Shown here: piece by piece, positions 43,407 to 52,160 of the stretch
Layout of the letters: the number at the start of each line of letters is the position of its first letter
Numbering within the stretch: position 1 is the first letter of the stretch
Source: Nocardia higoensis
GTDB taxonomy: Bacteria > Actinomycetota > Actinomycetes > Mycobacteriales > Mycobacteriaceae
Direction: 5' to 3'
Length of the DNA: 64,000 nt
Assembly: GCF_015477835.1 (NCBI RefSeq)
Contig: NZ_JADLQN010000002.1
Coordinates: 558,001-622,000 of the forward strand
The notes under the pieces: generated by a model
Told to the model about the DNA's origin: nothing
Seen by the model: only the letters and a program-made list of their open reading frames with translations
The model's database searches: none
Made by a program: the position numbers and the translations under genes

Positions 43407-44197
43407 CGATGCTGACGAACGACGGCGTCCTCGCGCTGGCCGAGCGGCTCGGCATCCAGACCATGCCGCTGGTCCTGGCGATCGCGCCGCAGCAGCCGAC
43501 CTACCAGGAGTGGACCGATGCGCAGCGTGAAGTCCTCACCGAGCTGACCGGCTCCGGCCTGATCGACGGGTACGGGGAGGTCGCACCGGAACTGGCGCAG
43601 GCCATGCATACCCTCGCCCAGCCGGATCGTGAGCTGGTCGCCAGAATCCATCGTGCGGGCAGCGAACCGATCCGGCTCTGCTTGGCCCGCCGTGCGGACC
43701 AGCACGCACTCGCCGAGCGGATCGGCGACCGCATCGAGATCGGCACGGCCTGGTCCGACGAATCGGGCTCGGCGCTGACCACGCGGCTGCTGCGCACGCT
43801 CGGTCCCGGTGAGCCCGCCGATGTGGCCGCGTTCAGCGCGCTCGCCGACGACCTCGCGGACCGGTTGTCCACGGCCAGGACATCGGCCGACTTCGCCGAC
43901 GCCGTCTACGCCCTGGGCGTCGCCGAACGCGACGCCACTCGCTACGGGCTCGCCTTCGAGTCCTGTCGTGCCTACGCCGAGATCGTCGCCTACGCGCACG
44001 TCGACGGCGTGACCACGCGCACGCCCTGCGCGGCCGTGGTGTACGAGACCGGTCGCGGCCGCATCGTGGTCGCGCCCGGCGCTGCCCCGGACCTCCGGGT
44101 CTGGTCCACCGTCACACCGGGCACCGATCATCGTGTCGCACAGGCGATCTCCGGATTGATCGAGATCTTGCCCGGGGGGAGGTGGCTACCGCAGTAA
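43403..44197 (+). CDS. espG: EspG, PE/PPE chaperone
   Basis: 264 residues. ATG at 43403 overlaps the PPE stop (ATGA). The family signature is clear: LTNDGVLALAERLGIQTMPLVL at the start, LTGSGLIDGYGEVAPELAQAMHTLAQPDRELVARI, a central IGDRIEIGTAW strand, and a C-terminal VVYETGRGRIVVAPG...W followed by a helix. EspG binds the PPE helical tip in the cytoplasm, prevents aggregation and delivers the PE-PPE pair to EccC/EccA. Here it is translationally coupled to its likely client. Confidence 0.9.
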   Translation: MTMLTNDGVLALAERLGIQTMPLVLAIAPQQPTYQEWTDAQREVLTELTGSGLIDGYGEVAPELAQAMHTLAQPDRELVARIHRAGSEPIRLCLARRADQHALAERIGDRIEIGTAWSDESGSALTTRLLRTLGPGEPADVAAFSALADDLADRLSTARTSADFADAVYALGVAERDATRYGLAFESCRAYAEIVAYAHVDGVTTRTPCAAVVYETGRGRIVVAPGAAPDLRVWSTVTPGTDHRVAQAISGLIEILPGGRWLPQ

Positions 44198-44209
44198 TCA
44201 TCTCCGACC

Positions 44210-44233
44210 GGGTGATGGAGTACACCATCACCC
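44210..44233 (+). promoter_or_regulatory. Perfect 9-bp inverted repeat upstream of the esx pair
   Basis: GGGTGATGG (44210-44218) and CCATCACCC (44225-44233) flank a six-base loop in the 69-base gap between espG and the first esx gene. It could be a leaky terminator, an mRNA processing or stability hairpin that sets higher Esx levels, or an operator. Confidence 0.6.
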
Positions 44234-44266
44234 TCCAGCACACCAGATATTCGGAAGGAAACAATC

Positions 44267-44569
44267 ATGGCTCTCTTGGAAGCCAACAACGACCTCGCCA
44301 AGCAGGCGCAGCAGGAGATGGTCGATGCGGTCGACGGGGTTCAGCGGGCCCTCGCCGCGATCGACTCGGCAGTCGATGCCGCGAAGGCAGGGTGGAAGGG
44401 TGAAGCTGCAGGCGGGTTCCAGACCGCCGCGGCCGAGTGGAACAAGAAGAACGACGACCTCAACCGCGTCTTGACCGCCATCGAGCAGCAGGTCGGTGTC
44501 GGTACCGCGCAATTCACGGCGATGGACACCAGCAACAACGACGACTTCGGCGGCCTTCGCCTCGCCTGA
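44267..44569 (+). CDS. WXG100 protein (EsxB-like)
   Basis: 100 residues, start ATG 44267 with AAGGAA just upstream. A classic WXG100 protein: two helices with AGWKGEAAGGF as the W-x-G turn near residue 44. The C-terminal tail contains FTAMD, a Phe variant of the YxxxD signal that CFP-10/EsxB proteins carry to engage EccC. It is followed by a second WXG100 gene, as in all ESX loci, so the two should form a secreted heterodimer. EsxB-like assignment rests on order and the tail motif. Confidence 0.92.
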   Translation: MALLEANNDLAKQAQQEMVDAVDGVQRALAAIDSAVDAAKAGWKGEAAGGFQTAAAEWNKKNDDLNRVLTAIEQQVGVGTAQFTAMDTSNNDDFGGLRLA

Positions 44570-44612
44570 CACATTCGCCCGCATTCACCACAGATAGCGA
44601 AGGACACAGCAC

Positions 44613-44906
44613 ATGTCGGACGGCATGCTTTACGACGAAGCGGCGATCACCGCCCTGTACAACGACTTGCACGACAACTACAACAAACTGACGCAAGAGG
44701 CCGAGAACATGAGCCAGGCCGCCAAGAAGATGAACGAGGCATGGCAGGGCTCCGGTCTCGAAGGCTTCAACAGAGAAGTCGGCAAGTGGGAGCCCGAGTA
44801 CCAGGATGCGCTCGCGCTTCTGAACAAGATCGCCGCGGCGGTCGACAGCGCGATGCAGAACGCGTTCCACACCGACAAGACGATCGGCGACGGCTTCGGC
44901 GCGTGA
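44613..44906 (+). CDS. WXG100 protein (EsxA-like)
   Basis: 97 residues, ATG 44613 with GAAGGA upstream. A helix-turn-helix protein with EAWQGSGLEGF as the W-x-G turn near residue 44, and a C-terminus FHTDKTIGDGFGA without YxxxD. It is the probable EsxA-like partner of the gene 43 bases upstream. The transcript ends at the strong hairpin at 44916. Confidence 0.92.
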   Translation: MSDGMLYDEAAITALYNDLHDNYNKLTQEAENMSQAAKKMNEAWQGSGLEGFNREVGKWEPEYQDALALLNKIAAAVDSAMQNAFHTDKTIGDGFGA

Positions 44907-44915
44907 TGATCCGCT

Positions 44916-44954
44916 GAGACGGCCGGTCGGAGTTCGACTCCGACCGGCCGTCTC
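44916..44954. terminator. Strong bidirectional-type hairpin terminator
   Basis: An 18-base-pair perfect stem (GAGACGGCCGGTCGGAGT at 44916-44933, its complement at 44937-44954) with a TCG loop lies ten bases after the EsxA-like stop and 59 bases before the stop of the convergent eccE. The very GC-rich stem without a T-tract is usual for actinobacterial terminators, and the palindrome can serve both strands. Confidence 0.88.
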
Positions 44955-45012
44955 TCGCGCTCGGTGTCGGTGGCGGAGCGACCGGAGCGGTTGTGCTTGG
45001 TAGCGGCGCGAA

Positions 45013-46797
45013 TCAGCGGGCGGCGACGAGCGATTCGCCGATGTATCGCATCTCGTCCGGGGTGGTGACCATGGTCACCGTGGTGCTCGCGGTCGAAGTA
45101 CGCACCGTGATCGAGTTGGGGGCGAGTGGATCCTGGATCAGGACGACATCGGCGTCCGATTCGTCGGCGGGGCTTCCGGGCGCGCGCACGTGCACGATCG
45201 TCGCGCCACCCGTCTGCGCCATCGGCGCGATGCCGTCGAAGACGATCACGGTGGTGGTGGCGAAGGGGCCGGGCGTCGCCACCGGGGGAGCGGGCTGCTG
45301 ACCGGTGCCTGCGAGCCGGGAAGCCAACGAGAGTGCGTGCGGATCACCGACATTGACGACCATGGTGTGCCACGCCTCGGGCCGGTCGGTGTGTACGACC
45401 GCCCGCGCTCCCAGCGCGATCGCGCGCAGGATGACCTGCTGGGCCAGGTCGAGCTTCCCGATCACCTCGAGGTGGCGGGTGCCCTCACCGATCAACGGCA
45501 CGGCGATGCCCTGTCCGAGTCCGTCGGCGCCGATCAGCTGCCCACAGCCGGCGGTGGGCAACGCGATGCCCGTCAGCGCGTCGAGCGGACCCTGATAGTC
45601 ACCGATCGCGTCATGGGCGCTCAACTGGGCGGGCAGGCAGTCGAGCAGTGCGTGGAACTGGCGTCCCGGCAGCGGCCGCAGCCCCTCGACGGGCGGCTGT
45701 TCGGGCTCGACGGCGGTGTCGAAGCGCACCAGCGCACCCAAGGTGATGGGCGGTGAGTCCTCGATCCGCTCGTGGGTTCGAGGCGCCCCCGGCCGCAGCC
45801 GGACGGTGACCGTGGTGGTCAGGCTCGGTGTCGCCCAGATGTCGGCGAACCCGCGGGAGCCGATCAGGTCCGGGCCGATCTCGTAGCTGGTCGAGTGGAC
45901 GCCGTCGTGAACGAGCGAGTGCTGGGTCTCGACGAAGTCCTCCAACGCGACGTTGCGGGTGAGCATGCGCATAGCCGCGTTCATCTCGCCCGCGGCCAGC
46001 ACCGATGTGGAGATGTCCAGCGCGGCGAGCCGATTGGCCACCCGCCGGGTCGCGATGATCGCGGTGCGCAACGTGCCCTCGGCTCCGCCGCCGCGGTTGT
46101 CGACCGCTCGAGCGTTGGCCAGCGGGTCCAATCGCAGCACCAGCCAGACCGTGCGGTGCGCGATGGCGGGCAGCGGGCCGATGATGCTGTCGTAGAGCCG
46201 CGCGACGACACCGTTGCTCGCGGTACGGGCGCCTGTGCTGATGACATCGATCGAGGCCAGTCGGATGTCGAACTGGCTCAGGCATTTACCGATCTCGGTC
46301 AGTGGCAGCACCTGCGCGGTGCTCAGCGAGCCGCGGCGCAACAGGGTCAGCGCGTCCGGTGGTGGGTCGATCCGCATCATGGTGATCAGCAGACCGCGAT
46401 CCCAGCGCATTCCATAGCTGCCGCCCTCGGGCAGCGGAACGTCGACGGCCTCGCCACCGGACGGCAGGCGGTCGGGACGGATCCTTCGCCTGCGGAAGGC
46501 GACAGTGCGCGCGATCATCCCCACGACGTTGCGAGGGTGGCGGCGGCGGACCGGCGCCGCGCCTGCCGACAGCACGACCACGACCACGATCGCGATCACA
46601 TACGCCGGGGCGTCGAATGCCGTCGCCGACCACGCCGCCGCTGCGGCGAACAAGGCCAGCGGAACTGTGTATCGAAGTGGAATATGGCGAAACAACCAGA
46701 ATTCCGGATCCTGCAATGCGGTGTTCACCGAGTTCTGCGGTTCCGTTCGCCGGGGCTCGCCCCGCGCGGATTCGGATTCGTTCACTGCCTCGTCCAC
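45013..46797 (-). CDS. eccE: ESX core component EccE
   Basis: 594 residues from the GTG at 46797; a GTG at 46785 is an alternative. Two N-terminal transmembrane helices (~43-61 and ~66-82) are followed by a basic RRRRIRPDRL stretch and a large cytoplasmic domain, with LPTAGCGQLIGADGLGQGIAVPL in the C-terminal half. EccE is the peripheral membrane subunit of the EccBCDE pore. The orientation is opposite to eccB, unlike most loci where eccE follows mycP. Its promoter region is shared with eccB and contains a tandem repeat. No truncation. Confidence 0.93.
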   Translation of the reverse strand: MDEAVNESESARGEPRRTEPQNSVNTALQDPEFWLFRHIPLRYTVPLALFAAAAAWSATAFDAPAYVIAIVVVVVLSAGAAPVRRRHPRNVVGMIARTVAFRRRRIRPDRLPSGGEAVDVPLPEGGSYGMRWDRGLLITMMRIDPPPDALTLLRRGSLSTAQVLPLTEIGKCLSQFDIRLASIDVISTGARTASNGVVARLYDSIIGPLPAIAHRTVWLVLRLDPLANARAVDNRGGGAEGTLRTAIIATRRVANRLAALDISTSVLAAGEMNAAMRMLTRNVALEDFVETQHSLVHDGVHSTSYEIGPDLIGSRGFADIWATPSLTTTVTVRLRPGAPRTHERIEDSPPITLGALVRFDTAVEPEQPPVEGLRPLPGRQFHALLDCLPAQLSAHDAIGDYQGPLDALTGIALPTAGCGQLIGADGLGQGIAVPLIGEGTRHLEVIGKLDLAQQVILRAIALGARAVVHTDRPEAWHTMVVNVGDPHALSLASRLAGTGQQPAPPVATPGPFATTTVIVFDGIAPMAQTGGATIVHVRAPGSPADESDADVVLIQDPLAPNSITVRTSTASTTVTMVTTPDEMRYIGESLVAAR

Positions 46798-46815
46798 GAT
46801 GATCGGCCTCGTTCG

Positions 46816-46853
46816 CGATTATCGGACCCGGTCACGATTATCGGACCCGGTCA
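46816..46853 (-). repeat. 19-bp exact tandem repeat upstream of eccE
   Basis: Two adjacent identical copies of CGATTATCGGACCCGGTCA (46816-46834 and 46835-46853) lie 18 bases before the eccE start in the divergent eccE-eccB region. Tandem direct repeats in such a place are a typical arrangement for regulator binding. Confidence 0.7.
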
Positions 46854-46978
46854 CGCCGGTCGATACGTTCAGGTCACCCGCTTCGGCGGGCTCTCTTTCA
46901 CGCTCACCCTACCGTGCGGATTTCGGCCGCGCCCAGCAGCGGCCACGTCCCTTCGCAGGGCCGGACACGTTGTGCGGA

Positions 46979-47006
46979 TTGACACCGGCAGGGTGGCCGA
47001 TACTGT
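46979..47006 (+). promoter_or_regulatory. SigA-type promoter of eccB
   Basis: TTGACA (46979-46984), a 16-base spacer and TACTGT (47001-47006) make a near-consensus vegetative promoter, giving a leader of about 40 bases before the GTG at 47055. It is the best promoter match in the window. Confidence 0.7.
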
Positions 47007-47054
47007 AAACAACTGCGGGACAACCCCCGTCGCCGAGCATTCGATGGAGACCAC

Positions 47055-48548
47055 GTGCCTGCCCAGCTGACTACCAAGGCTCAGGTCAACGGATACCGTT
47101 TCCTCTTGCGCAGGCTCGATCACGCGCTGGTACGCCGGGACGTGCGAATGCTGCACGATCCCATGCGCTCCCAGGCCCGTTCGCTGATGGTCGGCGCGGT
47201 CCTGGGGTTGCTCGTGGTCGCGGGCGCGGCGATCATGGCCTTCCTGCGACCGCAGGGCGCCATCGGCGACTCGCTGATCGTGATGGGTAAGGACAGCGGC
47301 GCGCTCTATGTTGTGGTGCAGAGCGACTCCGGTGAGCGCCGGCTCCATCCGGTGCTCAATCTCGCCTCGGCTCGGCTTATCTCGGGCAGCAGCGAATCGC
47401 CGCACTCGGTGAAGGACAGCAAGCTCGCCGGCGAGGCGCGCGGACCGCTGCTCGGCATTCCCGGCGCGCCGTCCGCGCTGCCCGGCTCCGCGCAGGGTGA
47501 TCGCTCCGACTGGAGCATCTGCGACACGGTCGAACTGTCGATCACCGGCAGCGCCGCCGCGGCATCAGGCGTGGCGACCACGGTGATCGCGGGCCGGCCG
47601 CAGGTGAGTGAGCGCATCCGGGAACTCGGCGAGGACGAGGCGGTATTGGTGCGGCGCGGCACCCAGACCTACCTGCTCTACGACGGCAAACGCGCGGCCC
47701 TCGATCCGGCCGACTCGATAATGGTCAGGGCGCTCGACCTGTCCGGTCACCGATCGCGCCCGGTCGGCGCCGGGTTGCTGGACGCGGCCGCCGCCGTTCC
47801 GCCGTTGGCCGCGCCGGAGATCCCGGAGTCGGGCACGCCGGGGCCGGGCCGACTGTCGGAGGTGCCGGTCGGCGGCGTCATCTCCGTCGGCGGCGCGGGC
47901 GCGGGAGCGGGCGACCTGTATGTGGTGCTCGCGCAGGGCGTACAGCGGGTCAGTGCCTTCACCGCCGAGGTGATCCGCACCGCGAATTCGCAGGGCATGA
48001 GTCAGATCAAGACCATGCCGCCGGATGTGCTCTCCGGCATCCCCCAGGTGACCGTGCTGCCCGTGGACCATTTTCCGGCGACCGCGCCGCGACTGGTCTC
48101 CGCCGAAGACGCGCCGGTGACCTGCCTGGCTTGGGGCAAGACCGATCCCACCCGGGATTCGACCGCGGAGGGCAGCGCGGACCGCGCCACCGTGACGCTG
48201 CTGGCGGGGACGAGGACGCCGATACCGGAGTCGGCGGGACCGGTCACGCTGGCCACCGCCGACGGGACCGGCGACCGGGTGGACACCGCCTTCCTGCGGC
48301 CCTCCTCCGGGGAATTCGTCCAGATGACCGGCATGGATCCCGGTAGCCCCCGGCGCGGCAGCCTGTTCTACATCGCCGACAACGGCATCCGCTACGGCAT
48401 CCCGGACATGGACACCGCCGCGGTGCTCGGTCTCGACGCCGAGCCGCGCCTGGCGCCGTGGGCGATCGTCGGCCAACTGGTCCCCGGGCCGACGTTGTCC
48501 GTCGCGGACGCGCTGGTCCAGCACGACGTGCTGCCCACCGCCCGCTGA
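47055..48548 (+). CDS. eccB: ESX core component EccB
   Basis: 497 residues from the GTG at 47055, about 10 bases after a GGAGA. The short N-terminal cytoplasmic segment contains the family signature TKAQVNGYRFLLRRLDHALVRRD. A single transmembrane helix lies at ~43-64, then a large periplasmic domain of repeated beta units, with two conserved cysteines (in WSICDTVE and VTCLAWGK) expected to form a disulphide. EccB dimerises the ESX pore and may have ATPase-like activity in the periplasm. It is transcribed alone, divergent from eccE and convergent with eccA. Confidence 0.95.
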   Translation: MPAQLTTKAQVNGYRFLLRRLDHALVRRDVRMLHDPMRSQARSLMVGAVLGLLVVAGAAIMAFLRPQGAIGDSLIVMGKDSGALYVVVQSDSGERRLHPVLNLASARLISGSSESPHSVKDSKLAGEARGPLLGIPGAPSALPGSAQGDRSDWSICDTVELSITGSAAAASGVATTVIAGRPQVSERIRELGEDEAVLVRRGTQTYLLYDGKRAALDPADSIMVRALDLSGHRSRPVGAGLLDAAAAVPPLAAPEIPESGTPGPGRLSEVPVGGVISVGGAGAGAGDLYVVLAQGVQRVSAFTAEVIRTANSQGMSQIKTMPPDVLSGIPQVTVLPVDHFPATAPRLVSAEDAPVTCLAWGKTDPTRDSTAEGSADRATVTLLAGTRTPIPESAGPVTLATADGTGDRVDTAFLRPSSGEFVQMTGMDPGSPRRGSLFYIADNGIRYGIPDMDTAAVLGLDAEPRLAPWAIVGQLVPGPTLSVADALVQHDVLPTAR

Positions 48549-48591
48549 CCGATCCGCCGCGCGGGGATGCTGTCAGCGGGAGATCTCCAGG

Positions 48592-50424
48592 TCAGGACGG
48601 GTTGGTCACACCCAATGAGGCCAGCACGCCGGTGAGCGCGGCGTGCATGTCGGCGGCTTCGATGCGCATCAGCACCGCCTCGTCGACCGTGCTCAGATCG
48701 AGCGAATCGTCGTTGGCCAACCGGAACTCACGCTCCTCCTCGGCCGCTTCGATGACGTTACGGACGAAGCGGCCGTTGCCCGCCAAGTCGATCCCCCGCC
48801 GTGGCTGACCGCTCTGGTCGACGCGCTCGGAGTTGTAGAGTCCCTCGCAGGCCTTCTCGAGCAACGCAAGGGCCTCCTCGGACAGCTCCGAATCCCGCGA
48901 CTCGGCAATGAGCTTGCCGATCCGGCCGAGTTCGGACGGTGTGTAGGAGGGGAACTGCAGGCGCTTGGCGAAACGAGACGCCAGACCGTCGTTGGCGGCC
49001 AGCAACCGGTCGATCTCGCCGTCGTAGCCCGCGATGATGACCACCAGGCGGTCGCGGTCGTTCTCCATCCGCGCCAGCAACGTGTCCACGGCCTCGCGGC
49101 CGAAGGCATCACCACCGGACAGGCCGGTCTGGATCAGCGTGTACGCCTCGTCGATGAACAGCACGCCGTCCATCGCGGTGTCGATCAGCTTGTCGGTCTT
49201 GATCGCGGTGCTGCCCAGGTGCTGGCCGACGAGATCCATGCGCTTGGCCTCGACGACCTTGTCGGTCTTGAGCAGTCCGACACCGCAGTAGATCTTGGCG
49301 ACGACGCGGGCGATGGTCGTCTTGCCGGTGCCGGGCGGGCCGGTGAACGCCAGGTGATTGCCGCGTGGCACGCTGGCCATGCCCTTCTCCGCGCGGATCT
49401 TCGCCAACTGCGCGGTGGCCTGCAGTTTGGCCACCTGCGTTTTCACCGAGTCCAAACCGATCTGGCGGTCGAGTTCGGCGCGTGCCTCGGCCAGGATCCG
49501 TTTCGCGCGATCCTCGGCGTCGGCGCTCTGCATCTGCTCCGCCGACGGCGCGGACGCCGGGTCCCATCGGTCGGTCCTGGCGTCGATGGATTCTTTCGTG
49601 GTGACCGTGAGGCGGTAGGTGCGGTCGCGCATCGCGGCGGTGTTGGCCGCGAAATCCGGTGCCTGCGAATAGACCTTCTCGAACAGGGACTGCGCCTTGT
49701 CCTCCTCGCCGGTCTCGCGCAGGCACAGGCCACGGCAGAACATGGCGGTGGTGCGCGCGGCCGGGATCGGGCCGGCCTCGGCCTGTTCCATGCGACGGAT
49801 CGCCTCGCCGAACAAGCCCAGCTGAGCACACGCGGTGCCCACCATGACGTGCGCGCCCGAGGCCAGGTACGGATCGTCCCATTCGGCCGATCCCGCGAGC
49901 ACGCTCATCACGTCGGGCCAGCGCTGGGTGTTGAAGTGCAGAACACCGCGGACATAGGCGCTGATCCTGTCGTCGGCCACCCGATCGGTGTCGGAGGTGA
50001 GCCGACGGCGATGCTCGGAGAGGGCGTCGAGCACCTTCTCGGCCTCGTCGTACTCTTTCTCGCCGATCAGGTGCGCCGCCTTGGCCAGGCAGATCTCGGT
50101 GTAACTGGACAGCGGGTAGTCGATGTACAGGCCGGACAGGAATCGGCCGGACAGCGCGCGCGGCGCCAGGCCGAGGCGGCGCTGTTCGCGGTAGAGCGTC
50201 GTCGTGCTGGTCTTGTAGAGGTTGTGCAGGACCTCGGCGGTCACCTCGCCCGCGGCGGCGCGCCCCAGCCAGGCGTCGCACATCGACGGATCCCATTCGG
50301 TCGCACGCTGAAACGCCAGTTTCGCGTACTCCAGATCACGGACCGACTCCTGGCCGTCGATGGTGAGCCCGAGTGAGAGCACCCCCGCGTCGAAGGCGCG
50401 TTGCGCTTGTCTGTTGCCGCTCAT
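48592..50424 (-). CDS. eccA: ESX ATPase EccA
   Basis: 610 residues from the ATG at 50424. The N-terminal ~280 residues are TPR-like helical repeats. The C-terminal AAA+ domain (CbbX/SpoVK type) has Walker A GPPGTGKT at 362-369, Walker B in GVLFIDEAY, and a sensor region with NGRFVRN and the arginine-rich C-terminal lid. EccA is a cytosolic ATPase thought to strip or recycle EspG from PE/PPE substrates. Its presence together with EspG, PE and PPE marks this as an evolved ESX rather than a minimal ESX-4. Confidence 0.95.
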   Translation of the reverse strand: MSGNRQAQRAFDAGVLSLGLTIDGQESVRDLEYAKLAFQRATEWDPSMCDAWLGRAAAGEVTAEVLHNLYKTSTTTLYREQRRLGLAPRALSGRFLSGLYIDYPLSSYTEICLAKAAHLIGEKEYDEAEKVLDALSEHRRRLTSDTDRVADDRISAYVRGVLHFNTQRWPDVMSVLAGSAEWDDPYLASGAHVMVGTACAQLGLFGEAIRRMEQAEAGPIPAARTTAMFCRGLCLRETGEEDKAQSLFEKVYSQAPDFAANTAAMRDRTYRLTVTTKESIDARTDRWDPASAPSAEQMQSADAEDRAKRILAEARAELDRQIGLDSVKTQVAKLQATAQLAKIRAEKGMASVPRGNHLAFTGPPGTGKTTIARVVAKIYCGVGLLKTDKVVEAKRMDLVGQHLGSTAIKTDKLIDTAMDGVLFIDEAYTLIQTGLSGGDAFGREAVDTLLARMENDRDRLVVIIAGYDGEIDRLLAANDGLASRFAKRLQFPSYTPSELGRIGKLIAESRDSELSEEALALLEKACEGLYNSERVDQSGQPRRGIDLAGNGRFVRNVIEAAEEEREFRLANDDSLDLSTVDEAVLMRIEAADMHAALTGVLASLGVTNPS

Positions 50425-50594
50425 CGAAGCCGGTCCCTCTGGTGTTCACCAGTGATACTGCCTGCGTTCATGTTTCAGCCAGCCTACCGATCGCGTGCGT
50501 TGATCCTGTCCGATACATTAGGTTTCGCTGCCGGTCCGCCGCAACGCGTGCACCGTGTGGTGTGTGAACGGCACCGCGCGATCGCGCACGGCTC

Positions 50595-50608
50595 GCGGGA
50601 ATTCCCGC
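50595..50608. promoter_or_regulatory. 14-bp perfect palindrome between eccA and eccD
   Basis: GCGGGAATTCCCGC is its own reverse complement. It lies in the 254-base divergent region, 71 bases before the eccD start. A candidate operator for a dimeric regulator; no known motif is recognised. Confidence 0.45.
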
Positions 50609-50678
50609 CGAATGCGCGAGTGGGTCGGATAGGTTCGTTGTCGGGAATGTTCAGTAGGGAACTGGGGTCGTTCAGCAA

Positions 50679-52160
50679 TTGACCGAATCGCTGAGCAGTG
50701 GCGCGGTAGCCGCTGAACCCGAACTGTGCCGGGTCTCCGTGATCGGCGGCAACACGCAGGTGGACGTCGGTCTGCCCGCGACCGTACCGATCGCTTCGTT
50801 CATGCGGGATCTCGTGTCGCTGATCGAATCCCGCACTCAGGATCCGGTGGACAGCGAGGACGGCGGCGCGCCGTTGGAGCCCCAGCACTGGACGTTGGCC
50901 CGGCTGGGCCGCGAGGCCATCCCGCCGAGCCGCAGCCTCACCGAAGCCGAGGTGTACGACGGCGAACTGCTGGTGCTGCGCGCGGTGACGGCCAAGGAAT
51001 CACCCGCGCTGTTCGACGACGTCATCGACGCGGTCTCGCGTCTGACGGCTGAGGACCATCACAGCTGGTCGCCGGGATCGGCGCGCTGGACGGGCCTGGC
51101 CGCGGGCGTGGCGACAGTGCTGCTGGCGCTGATGCTCTTCGCGGTCGGCCGGTCGCACGGCGGCGGGCTCGCCGCACCCTTCCTGGCGACCGGCGGCGGC
51201 CTCGCCGCCACGGCCGGTGCCGTGATCGCGGCGCGCAAGTACACCGACCACTTGACCGCACTGTGGTTGTCGCTGACCGCGCTGCTGCTGTTCTTCGGTG
51301 GGGCAGCGCTTTTCGTGCCCGGCGAGCTGGGCAGTCCGCATCTGATGCTGGGCTGCTCGGCCACCCTGGTGATCGCCGTCGGGCTGTATCGCGCGACCGG
51401 GGTGGGCGCGACATTGTGTGCGGCGGCAGTGACGCTCACGCTGTTCGGCGGCGTGGCCGCGCTCGTGCGGATGGTGTGGGAGCCATCGCTGCCCAAGATC
51501 GCCGTCGGCATGTTGGTCGGTGCGATCATCCTGATCTCCATGATTCCCCGGCTCGCCGCTGTCGCGGCCCGGCTGCCGGTGCCTCCGGTGCCGACGGCGG
51601 GCGCGGCCATCGATCCGGCCGATCACGAACAGCGACCGACCATCGAGGGCATCGGTGCGATCGGTGCGACGGCCCTGCCGTCGGCGGCCGGGTTGGGACA
51701 GCGAGCCCGGGCGGCCAACCAGTACCAGACGGGCATGGTCATCGGCAGCGCGGTCGCCGCGACCGTCGGTGCGCTCGGCACCGCCGACCCCCTGGGCCAG
51801 GTGCGCTGGCAGGGCCTGACGCTGGCGGTGATCACCGCGATCATCCTCTGCCTGCGCGGACGCGCGTTCGCCGATCTCGTGCAGGCGGGCACGCTGATCG
51901 TGGCCGGCGCATCGGTGATCGCCGGGCTGCTGACCGGGCTCGCTTTCGGCGACTCCGGACTGCTGCTGCTCTCGGGTGGCCTGCTGCTGGCTCTGGCCGC
52001 CGCGGTCGTGACCTTCGGCGTCATCGGTCCGCACCTCGAGATCACCCCGGTCACCAGGCGGATCGGCGAGATCTTCGAATACCTGCTGATCTGCGCCATC
52101 ATCCCGCTGGCGCTGTGGCTGCTCGATGTCTACTCGATGGCGAGGAACCTGAACCTATGA
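50679..52160 (+). CDS. eccD: ESX core membrane component EccD
   Basis: 493 residues from a TTG at 50679; no ATG or GTG start fits the family N-terminus better. Residues ~15-100 form the ubiquitin-like cytoplasmic domain (CRVSVIGGNTQVDVGLPATVPI, LREAIPPS-like turn, YDGELLVL). About eleven transmembrane helices follow from ~130 to the end. EccD lines the ESX membrane channel as a dimer around each EccC. The stop overlaps mycP (ATGA), and eccC follows, so the three are one operon. Confidence 0.94.
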   Translation: MTESLSSGAVAAEPELCRVSVIGGNTQVDVGLPATVPIASFMRDLVSLIESRTQDPVDSEDGGAPLEPQHWTLARLGREAIPPSRSLTEAEVYDGELLVLRAVTAKESPALFDDVIDAVSRLTAEDHHSWSPGSARWTGLAAGVATVLLALMLFAVGRSHGGGLAAPFLATGGGLAATAGAVIAARKYTDHLTALWLSLTALLLFFGGAALFVPGELGSPHLMLGCSATLVIAVGLYRATGVGATLCAAAVTLTLFGGVAALVRMVWEPSLPKIAVGMLVGAIILISMIPRLAAVAARLPVPPVPTAGAAIDPADHEQRPTIEGIGAIGATALPSAAGLGQRARAANQYQTGMVIGSAVAATVGALGTADPLGQVRWQGLTLAVITAIILCLRGRAFADLVQAGTLIVAGASVIAGLLTGLAFGDSGLLLLSGGLLLALAAAVVTFGVIGPHLEITPVTRRIGEIFEYLLICAIIPLALWLLDVYSMARNLNL

